Shown in pieces: positions 50,901-62,663 of a stretch of 64,000 nucleotides of DNA; positions within the stretch are counted from its first letter, which is position 1, and each line of letters starts with the position of its first letter. The translations under genes and the position numbers were made by a program. The notes under the pieces are model-generated. The model ran no database searches, had not been told where the DNA came from, and saw nothing but the letters and a program-made list of their open reading frames with translations. The DNA lies in NCBI GenBank assembly GCA_024138015.1, contig JAMXBB010000010.1, positions 7,466,839 through 7,530,838 on the forward strand, given 5' to 3'. The stretch comes from Lumnitzera littorea. Its lineage: Eukaryota; Streptophyta; Magnoliopsida; Myrtales; Combretaceae.

Positions 50901-51149
50901 TGTAGATAAAAAGTTCTGTACAAAAGGATTTATACATTGGAAAACTATCTTATGGTCTTCTCTAAAAGAAGTCGATAAACTATTATATAGGTTTTATATG
51001 AAAGGAGGGTCGAAACTAGATGCTTTAAAGCAATTTAGTTGAGTTTACTCTATGTGAACCAAGTTTATGATAACTGCTATAAGGTCAATTTTTATTTTAG
51101 AATGGTTTTTGTGGTTAACTATTGCAACTTTACTATTTAGGGTGTGACA
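47942..51149 (+). mobile_element. LTR-like unit D inserted in R1
   Basis: A 3208-bp unit starting TGTAAACCCCATAG and ending TTTAGGGTGTGACA, with 5-bp flanks TAAAA (47937-47941) and TAATA (51150-51154) that agree at 4 of 5 positions. The same R1 repeat lies on both sides, which supports the boundaries. Its last kilobase (50200-51149) aligns with the end of unit C (54640-55417): shared blocks include a TTAGT.GAACTAAGT.ACAA word, TTTCTCTGATTT.GC-type and GATGG..CGGAC-type words. No coding domain was seen; it could be a solo LTR or a decayed element. Confidence 0.65.
50203..50442 (+). repeat. 120-bp tandem duplication inside unit D
   Basis: Units start at 50203 and 50323. Both read AATGGT..., ...TTAGTC.AACTAAGT, ...TTAAGGTTTGTAGTTCAAAG and end CAAGCTTGAGTTT or close. 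Unit C carries one copy of this segment. Confidence 0.85.
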
Positions 51150-51690
51150 TAATAATACCTAAAGTTCACTAAACTAATAAAAAAGATATAAAGGCATACA
51201 ATATTTTCTTCTCTAGTCTTTTGCAAATAAATTTAGAAAGATGATAAAAAGAGTTTGAAATTCTAGAATACCAAGTTATGAAATTTGTATTTTATATTTA
51301 AAAATTCAACAATCATACTATATTGTTTACACATATATAATATCATGCATGGATGGACAAATAATTTTTTTTTTCTTATTCTATCTTAATTTTACAAAAC
51401 GTAAATGATTCCTATTTGTTTCAATCTAAACTTCCTATTTCTAGACCATTAATGACTCAAATTGTACCGAACTTATTAAAGATACAATTACATACAATTT
51501 TATTTTCATAAAATTTTTGCAGATAAAAATAGAAAGAAAAATAAATAAAATTCCTTATTAGGTTTGCTACTATTATTGAGATTCAAGGATGATAAGCTAT
51601 AAATTTTGTATTAACCATTCAAAAATTAAGTGACCTTACAATTTTAGTGGTTCAAACATACATAATATCAGATACTTTTATAGTTATGCA
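51150..51690. repeat. R1 repeat, part right of unit D
   Basis: Two tandem units of about 0.3 kb with TTCACTAAACTAATAAAAAA at the left and CATTCAAAAATTAAG followed by TTCAAACATACATAATATC at the right. The right end provides the empty site for the MITE at 43250. Confidence 0.7.
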
Positions 51691-52467
51691 TTTTTTTTTT
51701 ACTTTAGCTATTTTTAGTACTTTTGTATTTAATTTTCATATTAATAATAGTATTCAAGTCATCTTATTAAGGTACTATTTTCATGAATTCTTTAAAGGGC
51801 ATTTGGTTCATAATAATTAAATATAATAGTTATTCTTTCTCTACAAACCTATTTTCATTTAATTAGTGAAATAAATACTCCATGAAATTGTTATTGTTGC
51901 TAAATATGGAATTATAATTTCTTTGTAAGATATAAAGAAATGGTTGTTCTTAAATCTTTTTAAGTATATTTTCATATTTATGAAAAGACTTAAAGGAATT
52001 ATAATAAGTAGTTATTATTTCTCTTTTCAAATAGTTAAGAATTAAATTTTCATTCTTACTCATTTCCATTTCGCAAATCAATCATGTTAGAGCATTCAAG
52101 ATTATAATAGTTTAAGAGGAAGAGTGTAGCTATTATTTAGTTTAGGTAGTATAACTCTAATTTAACACATAGTTTATAAGGAGAATAAAGTGATGTTTCG
52201 TCAATGCACTAAAGAAAGGTCTACAACAGTATAGCATGCCTTCACCCTTATTCCAAAGAACAAAAAGCACATTAAACTAAATAGCCAAGAAAATATAAAG
52301 CAAGAAAAATCACAAGAATACACGCTACAAGGAGATGGCTCACTATTATTATAATGGACACCCCAACTACTAAGTAATGAGGATAAATTGCATGCAAATA
52401 AAGGTAGTGTGCCATTAAATGGGGCATTTTATGATAAAGATAGTGTGTTATTACATGAAGTAAGTCA
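51691..52467. other. No gene recognised
   Basis: AT-rich sequence between R1 and unit C, with no motif or element end identified. Confidence 0.4.
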
Positions 52468-52472
52468 TAAAT

Positions 52473-55417
52473 TGTAAGCCCTAAAGTTAAACTAAGTGAC
52501 CGTAGGATTAAACTTAGTACATAAAGTTGAAGATGACCGTTTAAAGGATCCGATCAAACATAAATTATAAACTATAAATAGAAATATTAGTAAAAATAAC
52601 CCCGAAAACTTAAATTTAAGAAAATAAGTAATAAAATAAGAGACTATAAAATTTTCAAATTTCAAGTATAATACTTGTTAATTATCGAAAAAGCGAAAAT
52701 TGCAATTTAATAACTAATAAATTGCTAAAGATAGATTATATGTATACTAAAAATTATAGAATGACCTAAATAATAATTATAAATGTTTATTTGTACCCCA
52801 CATGTATTTACGTATGGATAAAAATACACGAAATTACTTAAATTGCTTGGAATTAACTAGAAACTTATTAAATAATTAAATAAAATTATTAAATAATTAA
52901 GAAAAAAAAAAGAGGAATAGGGAATGACGTAGATTTGGTCGTGACGGGTCAGGAATTAAAGAGGAAAAATTAACCAATAAAAAACAAGCAACACAAAAGG
53001 CAAAATTGAAGAGATTTAAGCAATGTCTTACCTAATTAATACATTATAATTACTACAAGGCTCTATAAATAGCAAGAAAAATTATAGAACTCATTTGGAC
53101 AGTTAGAAGCTTAGAAAAATTGGGAAGAGTTGAAAACAAGAGGGAAAATTAGGGTTTAGAAAATTCTTTAGCAAATCTGTACAGTAAAGGCTTGTGAACC
53201 GAAACCATACACCACCACCACCTGGAACCGAACCACCACCACCACCCCACTCCAAACCCATCACCTGGACTGGCTGACACATCTAAACCGGTGTTGGAGG
53301 CCCAAAAGCCATCAGACTGGGTGAGTTTCACATCTTCTCCAATTTTATAAAATTTCTTAAAATTATTTATTTTGCCTAGAAAATTATGAAATTTATTATT
53401 ATAAGGTTTTATAGTATGTAGATTTAGGGAAAAATAGCAATTAAGTTTACTCACGTCTGTAAATATAGGGTTCTTAAGAAATTAAGCAAAATCGAGCATG
53501 ATTAGAACTAGAAATAAATAGGCTTAGGAGTGTAGTTTAGAGCTCAATTTTTTTTTATAGAATTCTCAAATGATATAGAACAGTGCTATGAAGCCATTTT
53601 TTTTAAATTTAATTTTTAAAATTTTTAAGGAATTTTTTAGCTCTAAAATGATGAGAAAATTGAGCAATTTTAGGTTAATTAGGTGATTAAGTGATTAGTT
53701 ACTAATTTAGATGGTAATTAGATGTTTGAGAATGTTAATCTCTAATGTGGAAACCTAATCCTAGTCTTTGGGGTGTTAAGTGTAATTAATATAGGAATAA
53801 TGTGATAATTATAGGAAATTAGGAATATGTGAAATTGGAAAATTAATAAATATGAAAAATTAGGTTTATTTGGATAATATAATAATAAAAATCAGTACAT
53901 AATAAATCTGAAACAAAATTTACTTTTGGGTAATTGTATAAAAAATGTAAAATTTTCTCACATCGGGAGTAAATCTGGTACCCCAATTAAGATTAGAGTG
54001 TACCGAATAGGTTAAAACACTAAATTAAGACCCAATGTGATATTATAATACTCGAGCTTAATGTGATTAATTTCACATTAGGATTCAAGCGTATTTAGGA
54101 TTCCTCATAATGAGAGACAATGTAGAATTAAAATTGGAATCTAATTCAGAAACCGAACACCAAACTAATATAGAGTGAATCATTAGTAAATAATAAGTAT
54201 ATATGGGGAAGTGAGTTAAATTATAACTTAAAATATGTATCATCAAAGTATAAGTACTAAAAAGATGTATTTGTATTATAGGATAATTGGAGACGAATCA
54301 ACCCACCATTAAGTGATTGGGCGACCGAGAATTCTATGTAAGTTGGGTTATTACTTACTGTATTGGAGTACTATTTTATTGTACTTAGAGACTTAGGATT
54401 GTGTATGATTATGATTGTAAATAGTTTACGCATGTGTTTGAGTATCTGATTTCGTGTTGAAATTTGTGTTATGATTGATTGTGTATTATGACTGGATTGG
54501 TGTGAAATTGTCTAAACACCTTAAATGGAATTTAATCTTATTTGACTCTAATGCCCTAAATTGTCATGCATTGTAACCTTTTAGGGGATCATTAGGATTC
54601 TCCAACCAAACACTGACACCTTTGATAAAGATAGCGCTGGATAGAAAATTGATCTTTTCATCATCCTTAGCTGAACTAAGTAACAAAAGAGAAGGTCACA
54701 GTGAAGATGAGAGCATTAGTTCAAAGGATAGTCTTAGGAGGAGTAGTGTCTCCATTGCACAAACCTGAGTTTGGTTGTGAGCTGTTGCATAACATGAAAA
54801 CTCCTCAACTCGGATTAGAGCGAGTGAAATTTCTCTGATTTCGCAACGGACCGGACTATGTTATGTGATGACACTTGCTTGTTGCATTGCATAAAAATAA
54901 TTGCTTGATAATCTTGTTGTGTTTATATACATTCATGAGTCTCCAATTCAACTTACTGAGCTGCAGTTGCTCATACCCATATAGATTCTTTTACAGGTCC
55001 TGATTTCTAAATACTCCGAGTATTATGCCACCTTACAACTATTCAGAGGTTAGTTCTTTTGAAACCTGAGGTATGAGGATCAATTCGCCTAGTAGTTAAT
55101 GTATGGCTAGAGTCTCCTTAGTAACTTAAGAATGAAAGACTGATAGTTGATATGTAAATTAGTTAACTGTTACGTTAATGTAGAATTTCCTGGGAAGTTC
55201 TATAGAATGTACATGTAATTACATATATGTTGACTTGAAGTTCTTGTTAATTACCGTAACTTTAACTCAACTCTTAACTGGACTGTTTACTTCAAAGCGA
55301 GGAGTCGTTAACGCCTTGTGTAGATTATATTTATGATAGGTACTGTGAGGTCAGTTACTATTATAAAATGGTTTATACGGTGGGATTATTGCGACTCTTT
55401 AACTTCGGGGCGTAACA
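52473..55417 (+). mobile_element. LTR-like unit C (probable solo LTR)
   Basis: A 2945-bp unit starting TGTAAGCCCTAAAG and ending TTCGGGGCGTAACA, flanked by a perfect 5-bp duplication TAAAT (52468-52472 and 55418-55422). A TATA box sits at 53063-53071. Downstream is a CCA-rich tract (53208-53248). The 3' portion aligns with unit D. There is no retrotransposon coding domain inside. Confidence 0.82.
53063..53071 (+). promoter_or_regulatory. TATA box of unit C
   Basis: TATAAATAG in GGCTCTATAAATAGCAAG, an almost ideal plant TATA context. It lies about 590 bases from the LTR start. Confidence 0.6.
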
Positions 55418-55679
55418 TAAATCTTATAATGATACCTTAAGAAAAGTAAGCACAATACCCAATTTGTACAAGTAACATTTCTTTAACTCACCATATGGAA
55501 ACAGGTGAGCTAGATTTCCCATTGCATTATCTCCTTCTTGAAGCAAGAGAAAAAAAAAATTTGTATACACCATAATGACTCACTATAATCATAAAAATTT
55601 ATGACCCTTCATTGAGATATCAAATATTTCTACAAAAATTAAAATCTCTATGAAGTTTCACCCAAGAATTCAGTGTGAT

Positions 55680-56327
55680 AAGTATTGGATATAGATTTTA
55701 TATAATTAGTTTTAATCGAGAGGAGGACCTCTAAAGGGTAATAAAAGAAGGTTCATGGTTTATCTATGGAAATTTTTTAGCAATTAGGAAGTAGGAGCCC
55801 AACTTTGAAGCTTCTAGAGCGAGTCTTGATTCAATGGTTATATGGGTTAGAATTAGTGAACTTCCCTTATAATACCTATGGAATCAATGCCCTATTAAAG
55901 ATTAGGAGCACAATAAGACCAATTTTGAGAATTGGTATGTATACAGTGAACATGAAGAGAGGTTGATTTTGCAAGAGTGTGTATTTAAGTAAATTTCAAT
56001 AAATTACTTGTGCACATAATGTACATTGATAATGAGAAATACTAAGTTTAATATGAGTGTATTAAAAGATTATGCTTAAGATGTGGGTACGTGGGGCAAT
56101 ATGTCCTATCATTTCCTCAAGAGAGAATAGCTGATAAAGAAGAAGCTATAGGTAACAACAAAAATAAATCATCAGAATCTGCAATTAATGAAGAGGTAAG
56201 AGAGATGGACCGTCAAGAAAGCAAATCTAACCATAGAGCTAAAACAAATCAAGGCCAGGGTTATGGAGAATGGACATTGTTAAGAAACAAAATCAAATCT
56301 AATTCCAAGCCGCAATTAAAAAAATAA
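55680..56327 (+). pseudogene. Second LINE ORF1 relic
   Basis: A decayed DUF4283-type ORF1 on the plus strand. In order: VIKEGSWFIYGNFLAIRK with W at 55753 (family motif 'V..EGPW.I.G.FL..R.W'), then IWVRISELPL (family 'VWVRLP.LP'). A RLILQECV stretch corresponds to the family RG.FARVCV. The knuckle is degraded to CLRCGYVGQYVLSF (56073-56114), so the His is now Gln and the last Cys is Phe. The closing block is YGEWTLLRNK (family 'FGPWMLV.R'). Stops interrupt the N-terminal half; the last 78 codons (56091-56327) are open. ORF2 was not found downstream, so the copy is truncated. It is a different copy from the LINE at 3.6-11.5 kb. Confidence 0.78.
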
Positions 56328-57349
56328 CATAACTGATAGTAGCACAGATTGACTATAAGATAACAATAGTGACTTGAGATTTTCAATGGAAAAGAGGTAA
56401 ATCACGCGAATTTAGCTATTTAAGAGTAGAATCGAACCCTAGTACTATAGATAGTTTCACAAGTCGATAAGACTAAGTAAGACAAAAATTTTATTAAACT
56501 ATGAAACTAAATATATTATACATAATGAAAATCCTAGAATTTGTTCGAAACCTAAATCACGTACAAAAACCCTAAATCTTAAGTACACGTAATTACCCGA
56601 ACTTAAACTCGAACTTAACGAAAACCTTAAAACTATAACTTTAAGTTTATAAAATGAATAAATATAACCTAATAGTAATAAAACTTTAGTCGATGACAAT
56701 TATCGACTAAAATGTGTAATTGTATAAAACTTTTAACGAATACGTGGAAATAACTCGTAAATATTATAAATGTAACGGTTAACAATTAAATTAATAAATT
56801 TTTATAAAATCTCAATATTGTTTTATAAATACTAAATTTATAATTTTTGTATTTGAAAAAACCTAATATTTTTATTTTTATTTTTCCTTTTTCTTCCTTT
56901 TCTTTTCTTTCCTTTTTCCTTTTTCTTCTTCCTACTTTCTTTACATTGCCATGTTAGGATTTTAGATTTTTTTTTCTTCCTTCCAACTGCCCACGTGATT
57001 TTTTTTCCCATTTTAGGTGTTAATTGTGCTAAGTAAACCAAAGGAAATGATGAGATATGTCCCATCATTATTAATGGAACATCTAGCCTTGGATTTGTTT
57101 CTCTTCTTATCTTTATTGGCTTTAAACTATCTCAATTGTTGTGTCTTAGAGTTTACCATGTCTAGAAAAAAAAAAAAGAAACGGACCAAACCAAAAGATT
57201 GCTTATTAGCCTTCCTTTCTCTTTTTCTTTTCAATCGTAAATTGATCCTTCTTTTCTCTATCAATTTTTTTTTTAAATCAAAGACAATAAAGAAAAAGGG
57301 AGAAGAAGTTAGGGACTTTGTCTAAGAATAGTACACAAGTATGGTATTT
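56328..57349. other. No gene recognised
   Basis: AT-rich DNA containing a T/C-rich tract (56880-56945). Two overlapping short frames (minus 56838-57068, plus 57017-57325) are Lys-rich or Leu/Phe-rich products of A and T runs. Confidence 0.4.
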
Positions 57350-58200
57350 AATTAACTATAGTATGTGTATTGTGTATTTATATATATATATATATATATA
57401 TATAGTTTAGTATTTTCTTGTACATGTATACTCATATAAGTCTATATATATGTAACATTGGATTTTACAAATTATTTGTGTAAGAATCATGTATATAAAC
57501 ATGTATGTATACGCCTATAATATATATATATATATATATATATTATGTATTTCCTTACTTATGTACATGTACATATTTGTATGTGTATAATATATATATA
57601 CTATGTATTTTCTTACTTAAGTATATAGATACCTATGTATGCATGGACATATATATATATATACATATATATATACACCTAGTATTTTTTTATCTACTAT
57701 ATATATATGTATATGTGTATAGTATTTATATATATATATATACTTGATATTTTGATCATATGGTATAATATAGGTATATTTAGAATATATGTATATATAT
57801 ATACCCGTAGACATGATGTATGGGTATATGTATTTATGTATAATATTACTTATATTAAGTATTTTAGTATATATATATAAATATGTAATATAACTGTATA
57901 TGTACATATGTATATAGAGTACATTTACGTATATATTATACTCCTACATATAGTATATAATATATATTTAAGATAAAGATAATTTAATACATAAGTATAT
58001 TATAGGTATAAATATACGTATATGAATAGTATCGTATAGGAAGAAATAAGAGTATATTTAAATAGTACATATATAATATATTATAATATTAATTTAATAA
58101 ATATGAAATTATATATATATGTATCGTAACTTTAGGAAAAATTATAATAAATAATTAATTTATAAAATTTAGTAAAAATATTAATATATATATATATGAC
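57350..58200. repeat. TA/TATG-rich low-complexity block
   Basis: Contains (TA)n runs at about 57379-57404 and 57520-57543 and many shorter TATATATG/TATGTATA words, with a loosely repeated TATTTTCTTAC-like phrase (about 57410, 57546, 57605). Open frames here are Tyr/Ile-rich artefacts. Confidence 0.9.
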
Positions 58201-58859
58201 GTAAAATACAAAAAAATAAGAAAATGTGGAAAAAGTACAAAAATGACATGTAACATTCCCTTATGTTGCCATGTCATTACTTAGCTTAGTTAATTAAATT
58301 TGTGATTAAAAATAATAATAAAATAATTAATTAATTGAAAAATGATTAAAATAGTAAAAAATGAATTAAATAGGTATTAACCCTCAAAAATAGCAAAACA
58401 CACAAATTATAATTAAATCAACTCGAAATTAAGAAAATTATAAAATATAAAATTTAAATAACTATAAAATTGAAAATATGCAAAGAAAAACTTAAAACCA
58501 TATTTTACAATTATTTAAGTCGAAATATTCAAATTCATAACATTTTTATATTATAATAGAAAATGCAAGTTATAATATCTAAAATGAACCCCGTTACGTA
58601 AAAATACGTCTGAAAACGATAAAAATCAACTATAAGTTTATAAAAAATCGAAATTAAAATGAAAAAGTTATACGTGATTAAAAATTTAAAATAAACTGAG
58701 AAAAGTAAATAAAATATTTAAATAAAACTATGGTTATTTGATAATTCTGATTTTAAACATATTCACATGGTGATTTTATAGTATTTTCCTTACATTTTTT
58801 GTTTTCTTTAAAGAAATTGATACTTAATTGAGTAAAATTTTGATTTCAAGGTTTGAACG

Positions 58860-60000
58860 CGTTTTAGGATTAAAAACGAAGAAAAGGAATCAAGTTTCAC
58901 TCAATTTGGAGTTCAAATGAAGGAGTTATGAAGTTTTGAAGTTACACAGTCTGAGACATGGCCATGTCCTCAAGCTGTATCCATGTAGAAAATTTACCAG
59001 GGTCAGAAAGTTACACGACCTAGGGACACGGTCATGTCCCAAGCCGTGTCTGGTAACGAAAACAGAATCCTTATAATACATATATAAAAGGATATATGAG
59101 GGTTAAAAGACAGGATAGACATTAGAGAAGACAGAGGAGACACGAGAGAAGAGAAGAGACTTGAGGAAAAAGAGAAGAAAAAGGCGAAAGCAATACCAAC
59201 TTCAAGATTAGAGAGATTTTTCATCAATCAAAGGGGTTTTTCATGTTTTATTTTATGTTTTTGATGGAACTCGTTTTTAGTTTTATTATGATAGCTTAGA
59301 ATTCGTGTATTTAGGATTATGGAACCTAAGGTTTCATGTGACTCTTGAGTTGATTTATAATTTTCAATAAAGTTTCTATCTTTTCTTGATTCAATTATGT
59401 TGTTTAATTGGTAATTGATAATTCTAGAGTATCAATTTATGATATTATGCATGATGATTGAGAAATTACATGTGTAATTAGATCTAGGCATAATTGAAGA
59501 GAATTACATGTATACTTAGAGATAAGATACGTGTTTCTTCTGGAAAGTTAATTATTTGTGTGAGAATTCATTATATATTAATGCAATTCTAAGTTATATT
59601 ACTAAGTGAAGAAATTCTGGTAAATAATTTAGGATTAGGGTTAATATGCTTGAGAAAGGTATTAACTTTAATTGTGAATCCCTCCGGTCAAGAATAATAG
59701 AAATTGAATTGAATATATTTTAAGCGGTCACATGTTAAACACTAGGGGAAATAATTCCTAAATACGTTATTGTATTCTTGAAGTCGTTCTTAGTTTTATT
59801 GCTTTCTAAATTGCTTAATCAAGTCTCATAATTAGTTTAGTTTGTTAATTTCAGTATTTTTAATTCATTCAACTTGTCACAATTTTCCGGTTAGATAATA
59901 GAGCTAAGGTTAATATTAGTACTCGAAATCTCTGAGGGATCGACTCGGATTCATATCCGCTATATTAAAACTAATAGGTGCACTTGCTTGATATCATTAT
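58860..60000 (+). mobile_element. LTR-like family F/G, plus-strand copy
   Basis: Carries the dyad-rich words GGACACGGTCATGTCCC and AAGCCGTGTC (59030-59050), a long AT-rich middle, and near its end GAGGGATCGACTCGG ... AGGTGCACTTGC (59935-59992). The minus-strand copy at 40.96-42.25 kb has the same order. Outer ends were not fixed. Confidence 0.5.
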
Positions 60001-61399
60001 TCCATACTTAGGATATAATAGAAAACTAGGCAAATAATAATAGATATTTAGTTAATTAAGAAACTTAGTTTTTTAGAATACTTATAAGTTTTATTATTTT
60101 TTTAGGTAACCGATTATCGAGCCCTAGAATTCTCAAAGGTCGAGAAAGTGAGCATTAACCCAGGTAAAAGAGTTGTTATGATCTGTTATCTGCTTGTTGT
60201 TTATTATTTGTGTGCTATTTGTTGGTTGATATTGATTGTTTAATTCAACGATCGATTGTTTTATGTGCTATCATCCATGCGATCACTCTCTTAAACTGAT
60301 AAATCTAACCATTTGACTAAAATAACTAGTTATATCTATCTCATGTCTGTAATTCAATTGGCATACTAATGGAGAGTGCTAACTTTATAGATTTTTTAGA
60401 AAAGTATTTTTGGAAAACATTCTTCCAATCTTAAATATATTTTGTATGATTTCTATAAGGACTCGTAGTGCTCGTGAATGATATTTCCATTATTAAGGCA
60501 AAATTAGTATAGTATCTCCAATTAATTACAAGAGGACTCGCATATTTGTGCCCGTAAGGCCTTGGATATTGGTTGATAGTGAGATAGACTTGCTTTGTAT
60601 ACTCGAAGGGCCTTTGATATGTTTGGTGGGAGGCCTTAGTTAGGGTCTACATATATTGATTGTTGATTTTTGAACTAAGGTAATAGTCGAGTAATGTTTG
60701 GTAGGACGTTAATAGCCTCATGTGGTTAAGGTGAGGTGCTTCGTGCAAATAAGTATGGAGGAAAAATTGATGTGTAAACGACATAAATCTACACCGTCCA
60801 TAGTTCCGAACTCCTATGACTGTGTTGCATGCATTCATCGCGTTTGCATTCATTTTGTATGTAGATAGCTTGTATGTGTGCCAATAATGTTTAATAACTT
60901 GCTTGAACGGTAATGGTGAGGAACAAATTCATTGAGCCATGGTTTGCTCATTCCCCCATAGTTTTTTTTGGTAGGTTGATAGAGAATCGAGCATAGGTTA
61001 AGAGCGAAGTGTTGAATACCGACGTCAAGATACATAAAAGTTAGAATTTAAGGACAAATTGTATATTCTGTTCAAATTATATGTTATAACTTACGTAAGT
61101 TTAAGTTTTCGAACTTTACTACCTAATCTTATCGTTTGGTAGAGGATATCAATTCTCTGCGGTTCTAGTGGACTGTAGAATATCGGATATTTATAATCAC
61201 TTATATTTTATAGTAAGATAATTAATTAAAAATCGAAAACCTTGGTGACTAATCATTTAGAGTCTTGCAATATTTGACTTGCAAAGCAGTTTTCGTATTA
61301 TGAGTGCACACGTGATATGAAAATTTTAGACAATCCTATTAGGCTCTCTCTAGAGTCATGACAAAAGAGTAAATCATTACATATAAAGAGAGAGAGGAT
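60001..61399. other. LTR-like but unassigned DNA
   Basis: General composition (AGGTAACCGATTATCGAGCC near 60105 and GGACTCG-type words) resembles the interior of LTR-like units C and D (C has GGGCGACCGAGAATTCTATG near 54325). I could not find ends or a clean alignment. Confidence 0.3.
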
Positions 61400-62448
61400 T
61401 TGGCAAGCCCGGATGAATTTATAACTTAAGATAAGTATTTGAAGGTAGATAAAGGTTTATCAACGACAGTTCTAAGCTCTAAACCAACGAGATGAGTGAG
61501 CATCAAAGAATAAATACCTATAATGATGGGAATCAGCCTCCGACCATATCCAAGTTGAGGCCTATCAATGCTCTTTGAGGCCGAGCTACAACCAGAAGGA
61601 CAAGGGGAAGGAAAATAAACATTCGACATCAACTTTGTCATCAGCTGAGGTACCGAGAAACCGTAAGGACGAGTACCCGAGACCAAAGAACCACTTGGCA
61701 CAGCGTTGAGAGACTCATGACGACTGATTCTAGAACTTGGTAATTATGGGCTGACCTTTCTGGTGTCTCAACCAAGTATTGCGAGATGTTGAGAGCTCCC
61801 CTTTAGACTTAGACATCCAACTGCCAATCACGCCCAGTTCAGATCCTACTCCTTCCTAGACATGCTGAGTTCTGTAAAACATACAGTTTTGTATTCTTGT
61901 ATATATTTTCCTTCATTTTATTTATGGGCCTGATTCTTAGGGTTTAAGGTCCTGTACTTTATTTACAGTTTTGCCACTAGGGTTTAGAATTTACTATAAA
62001 TAGTAACATTTGTACTAACAGATAAAGATATACAGATAGTGAAGAATATTCCTCCATATAGAGAGTGAAACTTTCCTTTTTTGAGCAAAGTTGTACTTAA
62101 GCTAGTAGAGCTTGCATTAACCGGATTATTAAGTATTGATTAGACTCTTTAATCTCTCCCACATTCTTATCAATCTTGACCCCAAGATTGTAGTGAACCC
62201 CTTCATTTGAATTGGTTAGTAAGTTGCATCTAACCTTCATTTGAATCCCGAGTGACATTTAGTGTTTGTGAGTTGGATCAAACCCTATTTTGAGCTCAAA
62301 CCCTTGATTTTGTTTATGTCTTGGTGAGTTATATCCAATTACATTCACCATCAAAACCTTCCCGTTCTTTGTACCTACCCAAATCCACAAACAATACCTA
62401 TTTCTGTTCATTCGAGATTCGCTATAGTTCTGGAATTGATCATCATCA
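61400..62448 (+). repeat. 5' LTR of the gypsy element
   Basis: A GC-richer head (61400-61870) is followed by AT-rich DNA with a TATA box at 61995-62003 and ends CATCATCA at 62448. The right edge is set by the primer site. The left edge is inferred only from base composition. Confidence 0.55.
61995..62003 (+). promoter_or_regulatory. TATA box of the gypsy LTR
   Basis: TATAAATAG in TTTACTATAAATAGTAAC. It lies about 450 bases upstream of the primer site, as expected for U3/R. Confidence 0.6.
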
Positions 62449-62451
62449 TCT

Positions 62452-62463
62452 TGGTATCAGAGC
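62452..62463 (+). other. Primer-binding site for initiator tRNA-Met
   Basis: TGGTATCAGAGC, a perfect match to the primer site used by many plant LTR retrotransposons. It marks the 5' end of the element and the rightward direction. Confidence 0.92.
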
Positions 62464-62663
62464 TTTAGGGAGACACGCTTGCTAGTGTTTTTCAAAGTAG
62501 ATTTGTGGTTCTAACATTCCTATTAATCATTATTCTATAGTGTAACGTGCTATTCATAGTAGTCGTAAGTAACTACAGAAGCCGAGTAGTGGATGTTTTT
62601 GGGTTACGGTTATTGTGTTTGTTGTTTGTTCGATTTCTTTGGTAAATTACTGAATGAAGAAGA

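Noticed and set aside
53149..53454. Trp-rich 101-codon protein
   Set aside because: The Trp run is the antisense of a CCA-rich tract in LTR-like unit C, with no start context or homolog known to me.
57505..57907. Tyr/Ile-rich small membrane proteins
   Set aside because: Translations of TA-rich low-complexity DNA.
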